64,000 bases of DNA from Calliopsis andreniformis (lineage: Eukaryota; Arthropoda; Insecta; Hymenoptera; Andrenidae), in assembly GCF_051401765.1 (NCBI RefSeq), contig NC_135071.1, positions 10,890,961-10,954,960 on the forward strand. Reading direction: 5' to 3'. The notes beneath the pieces are model-generated. The model ran no database searches, had not been told where the DNA came from, and saw only the letters and a list, made by a program, of their open reading frames with translations. The position numbers were made by a program, and so were the translations under genes. Positions 22,876 to 35,500 of the stretch are shown one piece after another (the stretch's first letter is position 1; every line of letters begins with the position of its first letter).

Positions 22876-25080
22876 TTGTTTAAATTTCTGCGTTGTACCT
22901 CGTGTAGCTCAGCCCAAAAACGTAACTATACCAGGGCACCTGTCAAGGGTTCTAATAATAGTCAGACAATTTATTTGTAAACCCAATTTTTCGGAAAAAA
23001 CTTAGTTGAAACTATCTGTGATAGAAAAGTTTTAATTGCACGTTTCATCTCAGCATAAACAAAACTTAGTTTTCCAATATTTCTGTTATTCAGGTTTTCG
23101 GGTAGTCAGTGTACCAGTAACGAGGGTACAAGATGATTTCAATCAAACCTCGAACTATATTTCAATAATAGTTTACTGACAATTTACAAATTAATTATTT
23201 AGGGATTACGAGCAGATAATGAATAGTTTCATTTATAATGCAAGAGTTAAACATTTATCCCAAGTCAATTTCACGTAGTTACGGGTAAAGTTTATTCAAA
23301 ATGAAAATAAAAATCAATTATTACTAATAATATTTGACGTCGTAGAATAACTGTGTTTCTGCAAGCCGTATTAAACTAGTTGCAATTATCATCAATGAAT
23401 TTTGATAGTAATGATGTGCAGCCAGGGGTAAAGAAATAACACGCGGATCAGAGTGGACCGTAAACAATTGCTCGCGTGAAGAATCCATACATTATGTTAT
23501 TCAGGCAATTACCATTTCTTGTTTTCGTAGTAAATTATCAGCGTCCTTAAAAATTTGAAGGCTCACGCTTTCATGCTTTAACTGCCGCGTTTTATTGCAG
23601 TTTAATTTATTCGTTTCACGGTGAACAGTTTTTGTTTATTCAGTCATAAACGTATATTTATGTACGGTACCTTTATTTTCATGAGATACGAAACTACAAT
23701 ATCAACTTCTTAAACAATTTTTATTTAATTCGGGAAAAGCAATATGGTCGCGAGTGCGTTACATTAAATTGTGTTTACCTTTATTTCGAGTACGAAGTAT
23801 TAATTTCAAGATGGTAATTTACTTCGGTTGGTAGACTTTAATAACAGCTCTTAAGGCTAAGTGAAAACACTTGGATGCAATGAGCGCATTAATTTTGTTA
23901 AAAGAATAAATTATAGTCGAAAGTAGTAAATTACAGTTTAAGATGATTGTTAGTGAAATGAATAATTTTTTCTTACTTTTCAATCGAGTTCGAGTAAATT
24001 TACAAGATTTAAAGGAAAAAAAGCTGCGTGCAATTTGTATGAATTTTAAATATGTATAATATCTGATTACTTTTTCGTAATGACGTTCTTATTTCATGGA
24101 AACATTTCTATTAGATATTATCAGACTTTTATAGTAATTTGATGGTTTTAATAGGTCCGTTAGAAATTGGTTTGAAATGTATACTGCTCTCTAATCATGA
24201 AATACCATTCACTTTAAACATTTGCGTGGCTTGCACCAGTTCTATTTAATATAATTGGTTATGTCACAATTATATTATAATTATGTCAGTTACATGCACT
24301 CACTATAATTCGTCTTTTTGTAACGTTTATACTATTTAGATAAATTTGTATACACGCTTTCGGAACTTCAAACAGCAAAATCTGTTGACTTATATATTTG
24401 CAAATGCAGTAGCTACGGTTGTAATTAACATAGTAGATGTAGTTTATCCCATGTATTGAATACACCTTTCAACGTTCGATAGATTTCAAAATGATGCATC
24501 AAATAACAGTAATGATTATCGGGATAACGATAATCATAGTGAAGGTAGTCAGAAATTAAAGCTGAATTTACTTTAATAGTAATAGCTACAACAGCAACAT
24601 AGATCAATTAATATCTTAAGCTAATGAATAATTAAAATTTTTGCTGAAATGTTAGTAGACAGAAATATAGAATAGTAGCGTTAAAAATCAAACTTATTAT
24701 TAAAATTAAAGTATCATTTTTGTGTTAGAAAGAAAAGTGAACAAATCAATTTATTGAACTATACATTTCAAAAGAATTGGTGCATCAATAATTCATCAAA
24801 AATATGATGTAAGAAAGAGTGTCAACTGATGTGAATTTTGGATCCAAATGCGACAGTAATAGGCAACTTACTGTTAAATTGACTAAAAAAGTTGTTTTTC
24901 CAACAACTTATTTCGCAGTAAATTTCTTATATCGTAACGCGTGTCGTTTACACTGAATCCTTCAATTATCTCGTAGGCAAGTGACTCGATTCTTTTCTTC
25001 ATTTTAACATCAAGCCTCTGAAGAGATACTTAGCAGCTTACACATTTCCACCCAATAAACAGACGTTTACCGATACTGCA
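22875..25080. other. AT-rich stretch, nothing recognised
   Basis: Long runs of A/T-rich sequence with scattered short open frames and no splice-like context. No inverted or tandem repeats of note were seen. Confidence 0.55.
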
Positions 25081-25480
25081 TAGTCAACAGCCAAAGCCAT
25101 TTCTTTCGTCTGACAGGTTGTTTATCCGTCTCCCTAGCGTGGTACCTATTCGTCGTCGAAGATTTCACTTCACCGTTCCGAAACGAAATTGACAAAGCAG
25201 CCAACTATTTTGCGTTCGTTATGTGTGTTGTTTAAACCGACTGGTCGTGGCATGAAAAGCGGAAGCTTGCTCGGCCCGAGATCAGATTCGATAATTGGAT
25301 GGCTAATTCAATCGTGGCACGATAAGACGCTAGAGTAGATTTCAATCGGCCCAATTTTCTGCTTTCCTAGCCACGACCCATAGATTATTCATCGTTTCTA
25401 TCGTTGTTGCTCATAGTCAAGCTAAATTATGAACTGTGACGTGTCCGTTGCTCGACCGTGGCCAAATCGATACGACACGG
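25080..25480. promoter_or_regulatory. CpG-bearing patch, candidate enhancer
   Basis: The patch is GC-richer than its flanks, with words such as 'ctccctagcgtggtacc', 'gactggtcgtggcatg' and 'gctcgaccgtggcc'. It has no coding frame of note and no repeats. The assignment rests on composition alone. Confidence 0.25.
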
Positions 25481-26149
25481 TTGAAACTTGGGAATCAACA
25501 ATGTGATCAACAATTCATTTGCAGGTTAATTCTGCAGCCTGTACTGTAGCGGAAATTCCAGGTAACCCGTTTTGCAGAGATATGGTTGCCTTTAATACTG
25601 TATCCGTGTATTGTTCTATAATGTGGTTGCTTGCTGTTTTGGAAGAAACGGTTTGGGGATGAAACTTACACTACGAGATTTACGTGAAAATGTTAACAGT
25701 TTTGTTTAGATAAATTGTAGTGTGTAAGACAAAACTTTTAAACATAAGTGGAAATATAAAATAAAAAGTGAACATCTACTGTTAGATGCTTTTAGGCTCC
25801 TAGAGTGTATTTATATTTATATTTCATTCTCAATGTATATTAATAAACCTTTTTCTTAAATGGAAGCTGGCTTAAGGTAATTTCTTCGAATTTAAATGTG
25901 GTATTTCGTTTTTTATAAAATAGGTATAATATATTATAGAATCTATAGAAAACCACTTCAGTGAACCATTAAATATTATAAATAAGAGAAAAAATTGTGC
26001 TTTTACATTTCGTTCCACCGTATTCTTCTATATCGGATCAGTTATTTCATCCGTGGTATTATGGAACAGAAGTAAAAAGTAATTTCCATCTTGTCGCTGA
26101 ATGGAAAACCAACAGCATTTTAGTTGAACTTAAATTATACACTGTGTCT

Positions 26150-26735
26150 AATTACGTATTCCACCAAATTCGTAAGACGGTTACTCCCCGAGCAGAACGA
26201 GTCGCTCGAGTAATAAACTATTCACTTGTAAGCTTACGACGACTTGACTAGCGAATCTTGCTGTTAATTTTTCTCGATGCGACCTCGCGGGACAGAAATA
26301 GCAGGGGCGACTGAGATATTATCATTATGCAGGATTAATGGCCGCGAACACGATTTCAACGTAATTATCCTTTCGAGCCATAGCTATGTGTGGCTGGCTC
26401 ATACATGATAAAACTACTGTGCGGTATCGGTTTATTTGGTAAACTAACTCGTCATTCGTGGAGAAAAACAGGAGTGCCAAATGAGATATAATTAAATCTT
26501 CACCAGTGACATTCACTCTTTGTAATCGAATACTGTTAATTAAATCTCTTGTTACTTTATCTGGCAGCTGACATTTCATCTCTCGATGGGAAGTTCGAAA
26601 GATGTCGCTGAGCTGTGCTACGAAAGAAACGGATATTTCTGTCAATTTAATATTATTTGCATATAGTATAAAAATTGTATCTCCATTTGGGAAAGTAGTG
26701 TATATGTATATTCCTGAATATAGACACGAGATCAA
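26150..26735. other. Mid-GC patch with a 136-codon minus-strand frame
   Basis: The plus strand carries homeodomain-type words, including a GGATTA core in 'caggattaatggccgcg' and several TAAT cores, consistent with an enhancer. The minus strand is open for 136 codons at 26325-26735, with a reasonable amino-acid mix. One segment (FILYANNIKL) faintly recalls the catalytic YADD region of reverse transcriptases but lacks the acidic pair and the neighbouring motifs. I cannot support a gene. The interval 25480-26150 is AT-rich and featureless. Confidence 0.25.
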
Positions 26736-29200
26736 TTTTTTACAAGATATCCATGAGTTATTTCAGTACAAGAAAGAGTAGAATTAGAACTTTTCAGTAG
26801 TATAGGTCAATGCTCTCAGTAGTACAACCAGAAGATTCTTCCAACTTTGTTATCACATTAACCATCATTATGTCTGAATTTCGTTCTAAGTAATTAATGT
26901 TTGTGTCTGAAATAGGCTTCACGTTTTCTGAGAATAATTTTTTAATTCGAGAATGTTCAAATTTAGATTACAATATGTTGAAAGTAGAAATTAATATTGC
27001 GATTAATGATCGAAGTATTTGAAATTAAATAGCAGGAAAGTTCTACTTTCATTTAAGAAATTAAATCATTAGTGGTTTTAATAAATTAGTGTTTTGGTTT
27101 TAGAAAATTTGCGTAAAATTATATTCCATAAATTCCTTGGATAGTACTTTATACGGTTTATTATTATTATTTATTCAAGTATAATTATTTATACTCTTCT
27201 AGTTCTCTGGAAACTGCTTTATAAAAACAGATGACGATGGTAGTTTCATAGACGTGAGGGATGGTCGCGAAGTAACTGTCATTTAGCCTTGGTGTCAACG
27301 TCAGCGACACAAATATAACGAAACGTCACGTGAGACGTTAAGCAAGAAGTTAAAGAATAGCAGTCATTTGCGACTATGAACCGAGGCACTTAGAAACAGT
27401 CTGTGAAACAGATAGAAAAAACTGAAGAAGATCACAAAGACAGAGTGAAACCTGCAGACCTAGTAATCACAGAATATTATAGCAGATGTGCATAATCTCG
27501 TAAGAATGGAAATTTTTGCGAAGTGAGTACATAATAGAACACTTTGAATAAGAGGAGTAGCAAATTGGTGCAAGTTCTTGAACAATGCAAAAAGTCTAGG
27601 AACTATGACTGGAAATAAAAGAAATATGCATTCACGCTGTTACTGTGTGTGCATACGCATGCATATTTTACAGTTTCACGTAAGTTACGTATACACACAA
27701 GTGAGAAATAAAAATACGTTTTATTGGCAATGAAGCTGAAAATCGAGTGTAACGAACAGCAGTCACTTGTATTGTCAGTGACATGTTGTACATAGCTATT
27801 TCGTCAAATACCAGCTTTTTTCCTGTGCATAATTTAACTTATTGCTGTATGATTCTTTTTTAAATTGTAGGCGTTTATACAGTATCATTTCACAATAATT
27901 ACTGTCTCATTCGCTTAATAAATTTCTTCAAATTTACCGTGTTAATAGGTAGCACATGTGTGCTATATTTAATTTCTCATATTATATATAACTATGATAT
28001 CATAAACTTCGTGAGATCTATGTAACTTACACCTTGTACAAACATGGAAAAGTAATTTAGTTTGACATAGCTTGCATTAGTTGCGTGTAAAAAGAAGAAA
28101 TACAGAAAGGGGTAGGACCAAATGATAGCACACACGTAAGAGTATGAAAATTCATGGAAAAGTAAACATATTTTTCTTATGAATTCATATTACTCTCGGG
28201 TAATGCAAGTGAGTAGGATTTATTATGCACTAAATTATCGAATAAATTTATTCGTCTTCAGTACTTAATAAGATCTTGTCTCTACCCTTAGTTTGGATAG
28301 CGTTAGTGCAATATTATAATTTGTTGTGGTAGAGTTACTGCCGTTCTGTTCTGAAGACTGATTTATATTAACACACAAAAAGAATCACATTCCTTTAGAT
28401 TATTAATTTCTATACCATATGAATATCTACATATATTTTTCTAAACTGAACAGAAAATAAGATCACTTCTCTCATTCAAATATGTGCTTTAACGTCAGAA
28501 ATTGCACATATGAATTCAATAGACAGGATATCCAATCTAGCGAATGTCTACAGTTCGCAATCAGATCTTTTCAATCAATCACCAACTTCATTTCAAGCTG
28601 GTGCAAATAAAAGTATACTCGACAGCTGACTGAAAATTCTTTCTTTAAAGTAATTCTATGAAGCTGTACCTACGCTGAGGCAACAGCAAACAATATTTTG
28701 TTGCTATTTATGTAAAAAATAAGAAAAAAGTAGATTTTTGGAAGATACGTTCTAGACACAAACAATAAAAAATTAAAATGTATACGCGCAAGAAAATGCA
28801 TAGTTTTCTAATCACACGCTATAAGCAACAAGAGACGATAAAATGTTCCTCGTTGTTGGTTTAGTGTAGGCATAGTTTAATAGGTGTAGTCTCACGCGAC
28901 GCGTATGTATAGAATATTGTGTATCATCGAGTTAATCCTGTTCTACCCGTATCGTGACTAGTGATATGCATATATCCTTAATTTCTTCTGCTTTATTACC
29001 TAGTGTATTATTGGAAACCTTCTTAACAAACAGCAGAAATAACTGTACAGAATTTTCAGAAGGAATCACTTGATCACAAAAAGATTAAATAAAGAAACAA
29101 ACAGTTAAGTCACTAAAAATCCCGCAGTTCAACCATACCAACAAAAGGTTACCACAAAATTCTTGTCACAAACAGGTACCGAGGAATCTACTCTAAACAG
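26736..29200. other. AT-rich non-coding stretch
   Basis: The purine-biased segment 27340-27525 ends 'gcgaa' followed by GTGAGT, a possible donor, but it has no long open frame. If transcribed it would be a non-coding exon, and support is thin. Elsewhere nothing was recognised. Confidence 0.4.
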
Positions 29201-29205
29201 CCTCT

Positions 29206-29303
29206 ACTCACCAGCGAATTCACCTTAACTTCCTCAATACCGCCCAACATTAAATATAACTCACAACTCATTAACTACAAGGCCGCAGTCTCTCCAACTC
29301 ACC
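29206..29303 (-). promoter_or_regulatory. Two minus-strand GTGAGT donor candidates beside the CpG island
   Basis: Read on the minus strand, GTGAGT occurs at 29302-29297 and again at 29211-29206, both just downstream, in minus orientation, of the CpG island at 29.4-30.4 kb. This is where a divergent minus-strand first exon would end. Neither exon has a convincing coding frame. Divergent transcription from one island is common in animals, so the possibility is worth recording, but it rests only on the motif. Confidence 0.2.
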
Positions 29304-29776
29304 ACTCGCCATCAGTATCCCAGGAACCTCCCCTTTCCAAGTCCCAGCACAATCCACTAACAAATTCCATTTACCAAAACAAACACCCAGCAGAAGGGAA
29401 AAACAACAAGGCATGCGAGCCCCAGTCAAATTGCTCCATCATCCCCGGCATAAATACAACAAGCCAACTAGCCCCTGAGCGGTCGACGCCTTCAAAGGAC
29501 CGATCCATCGGCGGCTCGAAGACACTCTGAAAGGACAAAAAAAAAAAGAAGCGGCGAAGCGGGGAGGAAAAAGGCGAAGAATCGGGACTCGTTCGCTGGA
29601 GGCAGGAGTCAGGGGGTGGGAGAGGTGCAACGAGGCCACCCCCACTCGATGTCGGCGTCAGCGTCGTGGACGCGACTGTCGGGGCATTTTCTCGCGAACG
29701 TCGAGTAAGCGCGCTCAGTTTCGTTCCGTGGAGCGCCGCGGGGCGGCAGCACCGAGGCGTACTCCCCCGAAGGGTG

Positions 29777-29810
29777 TCAGTGTGTCCGTGCGTTCGAGCG
29801 GCGTCGGATC
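29777..29810 (+). promoter_or_regulatory. Core promoter: Inr plus DPE at canonical spacing
   Basis: TCAGTG at 29777-29782 fits the arthropod initiator TCAKTY in five of six positions, with A at 29779 as +1. GGATC at 29806-29810 falls at +28 to +32 and fits the downstream promoter element RGWYV. The exact spacing is what makes the pair notable. No TATA box precedes it. A second initiator-like TCAGTT at 29715 lacks a matching downstream element. Confidence 0.5.
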
Positions 29811-30268
29811 CCGCCGCCCCTCGCGAGAGTCCTCGGCATCCCGCGCCACCTGCCGCGGCGCGCCGCGTCGCGTTCACTGCCCGCCACGTACGCGGAGGAT
29901 CCACGACGACGACGAGTGATCCGTGCACAGCCGCGGTGGGCGCGCTCGAATGCCGGCCCTCTCTGTTTATGAGAGGCGTCCCGACGCGACCGGCTGACGT
30001 CGGCCGGCGGCAATTTCGACCGCGGATCCGGATCGGTTTGGTACGCGCGCGAACGCGCCACTGCGCCCGCAGAAGGCGGAGGAAAAAATCCCGCCACGGT
30101 ACAGTCTGTGAACAGGTCCCACGCGCGCGAGGACCCTCGCAATGTGACCTCGCACCCCTGGCGGAACCGTCCTCGCGTGCCGAAGCGTCTCGATAAGGCC
30201 GTTCCGCACGCAGTTGCGTCCCTGTGCCCACGCAAGGAATCGCAAGACACAGTGCAGAGCCAGTCGGT
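29779..30268 (+). other. Candidate non-coding first exon
   Basis: It runs from the predicted start site to a consensus donor, 'cagtcggt' followed by GTAAGT at 30269-30274. About 490 bases of CpG-rich leader would be typical of insect developmental genes with long first introns. Frames inside it cross on both strands and none is protein-like. The downstream coding exons are not recognisable in the remaining plus-strand sequence. If the 12.4-kb leader belongs to the same gene, this would be an alternative promoter. Confidence 0.5.
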
Positions 30269-30379
30269 GTAAGTAGACACGCGGTGATGAGGTAGCTGGT
30301 TTGTTCTCCAAGGGGATTCGAGCGGTTGAACTTGCGGCGGATTGAGGTGGATCGAGGGAACCCGAGGTCTCTGCGAGAG

Positions 30380-32400
30380 CTGGGATAGTGTGACTAGGTT
30401 TTATTGGTTACTTAGTAGTTCTTAGGACTCTGGTTCGTTGAGTGAATGCCTGGACCCTTTTTGCTGGTGTTTTGAATCGACGGGGTAACCTGTCGAGATG
30501 AAAGAAGACGTCGATGAGAAAGTTTCTTTGGTTCGTTGGCGTGAAAGGTTTTGCTCGTGACTGTGGTGGGTGATTAGAATTGGAAATGGGGAAGGAGATT
30601 AACGCAGAGATTCCTTCTGCCTCTTTTGGTATTTTAGCTTCTCTTTTTCTGAGAAGACACTTTTTCTTGCTAGATTGGAGTCCGATCTTTTCTTTTTGAA
30701 ATCTGCGCTTGTTCTCTTAGGGACATTTAAAGTTCGGTGGTTGAAATTAAGAGAAAACGGTGGGTCTTTTTCTGACCTCTTTTTAGTAGTTAGTTAACGT
30801 TAGAACATGCTCCTTGAAAATCTTCTGTGACAGGTTTATTAACTGCGGGTCATCAGGAAAGCTGCTAACGAGCTTTTAATATACTTTCCAGAAATCAGAC
30901 GTGTAGACATTAACAACAATTGTTTTAGATTTCCTTCGAAATTAAGGAAGTTGTGGATTGAAATAAAAACTATTAGATATAAACAGATTCTAGAAACGTA
31001 CTGGAGTTAAAGCGTTGGTGGAAGGGCTTCGAGGCGAAGGAGAAGAATGACACGTGTGTTATTAAGTTACTCGGAACGCTAGGAAGTCCATTTGGTATTT
31101 CAAACTGTTATAATTCCGGATTAGTGTTTCCATCGGTTCGAATGTTTTCCAGTCGAGGTCAGGTTACCGTTCTCAGATGTAATTCTGTAGGCTTTAACTC
31201 GTAAATCTTGTCAGTCGTAATTAACTTTACGAACGGCGAATACTGATGTTACTCTACCTGAACATCTGATCCGCAAATACAGTTCGTAAATTTTAAATTA
31301 ATTGCCGAATTAACAGTGACGGGAATATGAGTGACAGTGTTATGAGGCTTCCGTGCATAGTGGTTTAAGCGAAGTTAACATGAATATTCGATACATCTAC
31401 GAATAACTCAATTTTTGTGCTAACATTAGAAAATGGTATATCGTATTGCAAGTTCAAGATTATCTTTCGTGAAAACTCGGAGTTCAGGTTTCAAACTTTT
31501 TTCAGATTTCAATTTCTAAGTATTCACGAACTCCTGGTGACAATTTCTAGCAGTGTAAAAGTGAGCAATCCTAATTATTTAATATTCACAAAATTTGTGT
31601 CATATTTATCGTACACTTTGTGTTAAAGAAACACTGAAGGTTTAGATCTCAGAAAGAAATTAGAATTATTTCACTATGTTGATTGACAATCTTTTTCAAA
31701 AAGTTAGAGTAAAACTTCAGCCAGCTAGACAGCAAACTGATTGACTTCAGAAAACAAAAGAGAGAACTGAGGACACAGTAAATAGTGTATTTTAAAATGC
31801 ACTTCAGGTAAACAAAGTGATTTGTAGAAGATTTTATAATTCTATCAAAGTGGCTTCGAATATATTAAATATTTTGTGGAAGTCAATAAATGGCAGTATA
31901 TGTATAATTCAAGTAATTTTCTTCATTTTTTTAAGCATTAACCCTTAATTGCTTACCTGGTGAATAAAGATACAAATTTTATAGAAAGTGTAGTATGTGG
32001 TGAAGATTAATTTGGCTTTCGGGAAGCTCCATTCTAGGTTTGACTTTTTAAATATCCATAAACTCGTATCAATAATTTCCAACAACGCAACATTGAATAG
32101 TTCTGGTCACGCACTACTGATGAAATTTGTGTTATATCTATCACAGACACCTCGCTCTGAAAGCATACCCAACTCCAGATCCTGAAAGAAAACCAGAAAC
32201 CTTCTATTACGTTCGAGCTAACACGGGCGCGAAAATAGCTGAAATAAAATTCTAAAAATAACACGATAATTTGAAAGCAAGATAGTAATACGTCACAAGA
32301 AAAGCTCTCTCGAGCATCATCTGTTCAGGCTGAAAGAGTACGCGGTATGATGAAATTCCGGGGCAATACAGAGATCCATCCATTGTCATTCAGCTTGTAT
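30380..32400. other. Intron-like AT-rich DNA with one diverged direct repeat
   Basis: Apart from the direct repeat annotated at 31505-32150, nothing is supportable. The word 'attaacccttaattgctt' at 31937-31954 resembles the TTAA-CCC end of a piggyBac-type MITE, but no partner end was found. Confidence 0.4.
31505..32150 (+). repeat. Diverged direct repeat (31505-31625 and 32036-32150)
   Basis: The two segments align in the same orientation: 'aatttctaagtattcacgaa' with 'actttttaaatatccataaa', then 'acaatttctagcag' with 'ataatttccaacaa', then 'aaatttgtgtcatatttatc' with 'aaatttgtgttatatctatc'. In one frame both read similarly, FLSIHELLVTISS against FLNIHKLVSIISN and KFVSYLSYT against KFVLYLSQT. 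The frames have no splice context. It is either two old copies of a dispersed repeat or a decayed coding duplication. Confidence 0.55.
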
Positions 32401-33340
32401 GCTGCCTCACTGTGATGCAGGCCACGCGTTCGAGGTGGGCGAACAATCGTCGGCGTGGGCGAGTCATTAAAACGCAACTAATTGCTAGGCAAGGTGTTTC
32501 GGTTAAACGACATCACCGCGGAGACTTTCCTGATCCCCATTGTAACGGATGATCTCGTGCACAGTGACTAATTACGTGGCAACGTTTCGATTTCTTGAAT
32601 CACGATAATGAGCTTATCGGATCCTCGAGACGGGGAATAATGCCGAGGCATCAGAAGGATAAAGGTAAAATGGCAACTGTTGCGATACGTTAGCAGTAGC
32701 CCATCAATTCTTCCGTTCGCATCTAACAATCTCATTGAGACAGGGATCCTTGGAATCAGGTTAATGAGCTAATTTGTACGTGGGGTCGATAACGCGCTCG
32801 TGAAAAGTCTCGCGTCGAGAAATAACCAGGGAATGATCATTGCTTTGGCTATGGATGGTGTATCGACATTCAAATCCTCGTTCCGCTGATCGAGCTTAAT
32901 CCCTGCCGCATCACTGGGTGGCGTTAGTCCCCACGGTTCATTAGATAACGCGGTCGTCTTGAAATTAATCGCAGCGAACGGAGCAATCCTGATTATTCGC
33001 TGCTCCAGGCTGGAGTAGCTGCCCGCGGACATGTTAAGGTGAGAATGAAAGTGACTCTCCACTCCTTACCCTGTTCCTCAAAGAGTGAGAGTACATGTGT
33101 GTAGGTGAGATAGTGATGCTGCTTGCTATGTCAGGTGACTCTTCTAAGGTTAACCTTTTGCGGCCGAGGTGGCCTCCGACGACACACTTTGCCGTGAATA
33201 GCCTAACTTCCAGCTGAACATTCTGTGGAAGCTCGCGAAAATGTCTCGTACCCGATGGAAGCGCAGCATTCCTGAATGCGCGGCGCCGAGTGTGGACTGA
33301 CTTTCGCGTTCTTTGCACTATCTCACGAGGTCTTGGCTTT
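32400..33340. promoter_or_regulatory. CpG-rich patch with homeodomain-type sites
   Basis: The block has balanced base composition and contains 'aacgcaactaattgctagg', 'gtgactaattacgtgg' and a GATA core in 'gagcttatcggatcc', a mix often seen in conserved developmental enhancers. A possible donor (AAG followed by GTGAGA at 33039) has no exon to go with it. Minus frames at 32769-33318 show no domain. Interpretation by composition and motif only. Confidence 0.35.
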
Positions 33341-35500
33341 ATCTTGATCGACTTGGGAGGGAACTTTGGCGATTCGAGATGTTCAGGTATTTCCTTGTGT
33401 CTTGTCTGTTTGTGGGAGACCTTGATAGAAATCTGAGAGTTTTTGGATCTTCAAGGTGAAAATAGCTCTTAGCATCAGAACTATCAGACAGATAGTAGTC
33501 AGAATAACTGGTTTATCTATTTGTTAAGAATTCTGTATTTAGTTTGAGATGATTTTAGGTGCCTAAGCCTGAGGAAATGTAAATAACTCAGGATTTTTTA
33601 TTCTCGTGGTGTTTTAGAAATGTGTCATTCTGGCTACTTCATGAAAGAGAAGAAAATTGTAATATTAAAAGTTTCTAAAAAAATTAGACAATTTGTAGAA
33701 ATTCTGAAAATATTGAAGTGAAAGTTCCATAGTTCTGTTTTGTTTTACAAATCTGCTAATTCTTGTGTGCTGTGATAAGGAAAGAATTTTCGGAGGAATT
33801 TCATAATTTGCAATTTTTTGTTGTCAGTTATTTCTGTGTTCTATTCGTGAATTTCACAAAATGTTTAAAAAACAATTAAACGCGAATTATGGTAGTTCTG
33901 GATGTCTGCCTTCCTGGCAAACCTCATATCAACTTAGAGTCAGGTTTGCTTGAAGATTTGATTATGCAGAAACAGAGCGAATGCTAATTGCCATGTAACA
34001 GAGATACATCCGTGTGTTCGGATTGTATTAGGGGACAGCTGTTTAAGTATGTATTGGACCTAGAAATTCAAATTGAGAAGGAATTGAATTGAGAGAGTGG
34101 TAATAGGACGAACAGTAAAATATTTAAACATTCACTGGAAACAGTTTTGATATCAAAAATATTTCTCGATATTCTTTTACAAAATAATTGCTAAATTTCC
34201 AGGTTAAACATTATTGGCTGTATAACTGTATTAATTTTGTTATTTTGTTTTGTTCATAACTCTATTGAAAACAGTTTTGTTTTTTTAATAAAAGTGAGGA
34301 AGTGTAGTGTAAAGAAGTGTAAATAAATGAAAATCTCGTTTTCTGCTATTTCAATTTATATTCTGTCATTCTTCTATATCGTTCATTTCGATAGAGATTA
34401 GTGATAGAAATATATCTATATCTAGGACTAATACAAAATCGTTGCAATTGATGTGCACGTTTCTCTCAATCGACTGCAACAAAACGTTCACGAATGTTTT
34501 CAATATCTGCAATATATCGTAGTTCATATTTGGAAATACGTACGTTTGGAGCTGCTAAATTTCGAGTACAGTCATGCAGAGCTTTAATTTTTTAAAGATT
34601 GATTGTTTCACTTTACAACACGATTTTTGTTTCCGGCGTTGTATAGGGACCAAAATATCGTATTGTTTTCCAGTAACTATTGAAACGAACTACAATGGTG
34701 ACTGTGTTTGCTTGAAAAATGATTACATAATCATAGTTTAAATATTACAGATGAAATAGCATATAAACGAATATCCAATATTAAGGATTAACTTCGTAAA
34801 AATAAAAAAGGGGTAGTTGGTATATATAGGCTAGCATGAAAAGTGAAAAAGAAAAAAATAATGTATAGAGTAACCTTTCTTCCTAGTTAGTTTATTTCAC
34901 AATTCAGTTAATTTTATTTAATATATGGACAAATAGTTTGATAGTAATTACAAAAGAATATTTTTGAGTAAAATAGTAAATTTGTAGAAGAGAAACGAAT
35001 GTTTTCTTGATATTTTATAAAACATTCACTAGTTTGAGTTTGAAAGTAGTGTGATACACAGGGCAACGAACTTTCTATTACGCTGAGCAATTTTCGAATT
35101 ATAAAAAATTGATTATAAAATTGAATTATGATATAACATAAAGCCTCACTGTACTTTCAAAAAGAGAAACTGAAATAAATGTATCGTTTCAGCTTTGTCC
35201 AAAGAGTTATTGATATTAATTTTGAGAAAATTTATGTTTAGGGAATTCTTTAATTCATTTCGTAAGAATTAATAAATAGAAAATAACATTCAATATCTTT
35301 CAAGAAGCGACGAAAGTTACCGACACTACAAACAATAACGATTCTGAGATACATTGTACGCCATCCATCCATCAAATCATAGCGAACCAGGTCGTCAAAG
35401 GTCATTTAATTTCCTCGTATATTAATATTGTCATTATTTGATTTAAAAGAATAGCCGGGGAGAACAATAAAATGTGTCTCCCTCGCTCAGTATCAGAATT
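33340..35500. other. AT-rich stretch, nothing recognised
   Basis: No exon, palindrome or tandem repeat of note was seen. Sequence from 34130 to 35330 is particularly A/T-rich. Confidence 0.55.

Larger units (their letters stand above)
29440..30380. promoter_or_regulatory. CpG island promoter region
   Basis: This is the most GC- and CpG-rich part of the window and stands out sharply from AT-rich flanks, with repeated words such as 'gcgcgcgaacgcgcc' and 'cgccgcggggcggc'. Open frames of 114 to 286 codons run in several registers on both strands at once, the signature of stop-poor GC-rich DNA rather than of protein. A purine-rich run with A11 lies at 29537-29600. Initiator, downstream element and splice donor are annotated separately. 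I read it as a TATA-less promoter and 5' leader. Confidence 0.75.

Noticed and set aside
26325..26735. 136-codon minus frame with a YANN word recalling the reverse-transcriptase YADD motif
   Set aside because: The catalytic acidic pair is absent, neighbouring reverse-transcriptase motifs are missing, and the DNA looks like a non-coding regulatory patch on the other strand.
29371..30311. Long open frames (up to 286 codons) on both strands in the CpG island
   Set aside because: Several registers are open at once on both strands, and the translations are Arg/Ala/Ser-rich without domains. Stop-poor GC-rich composition explains them, and the splice donor at 30268 marks a leader exon.
33031..33044. 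ATGTTAAG/GTGAGA as a possible start codon and donor
   Set aside because: It would encode under three codons before the donor and has no promoter elements nearby. GT-rich words are frequent here.
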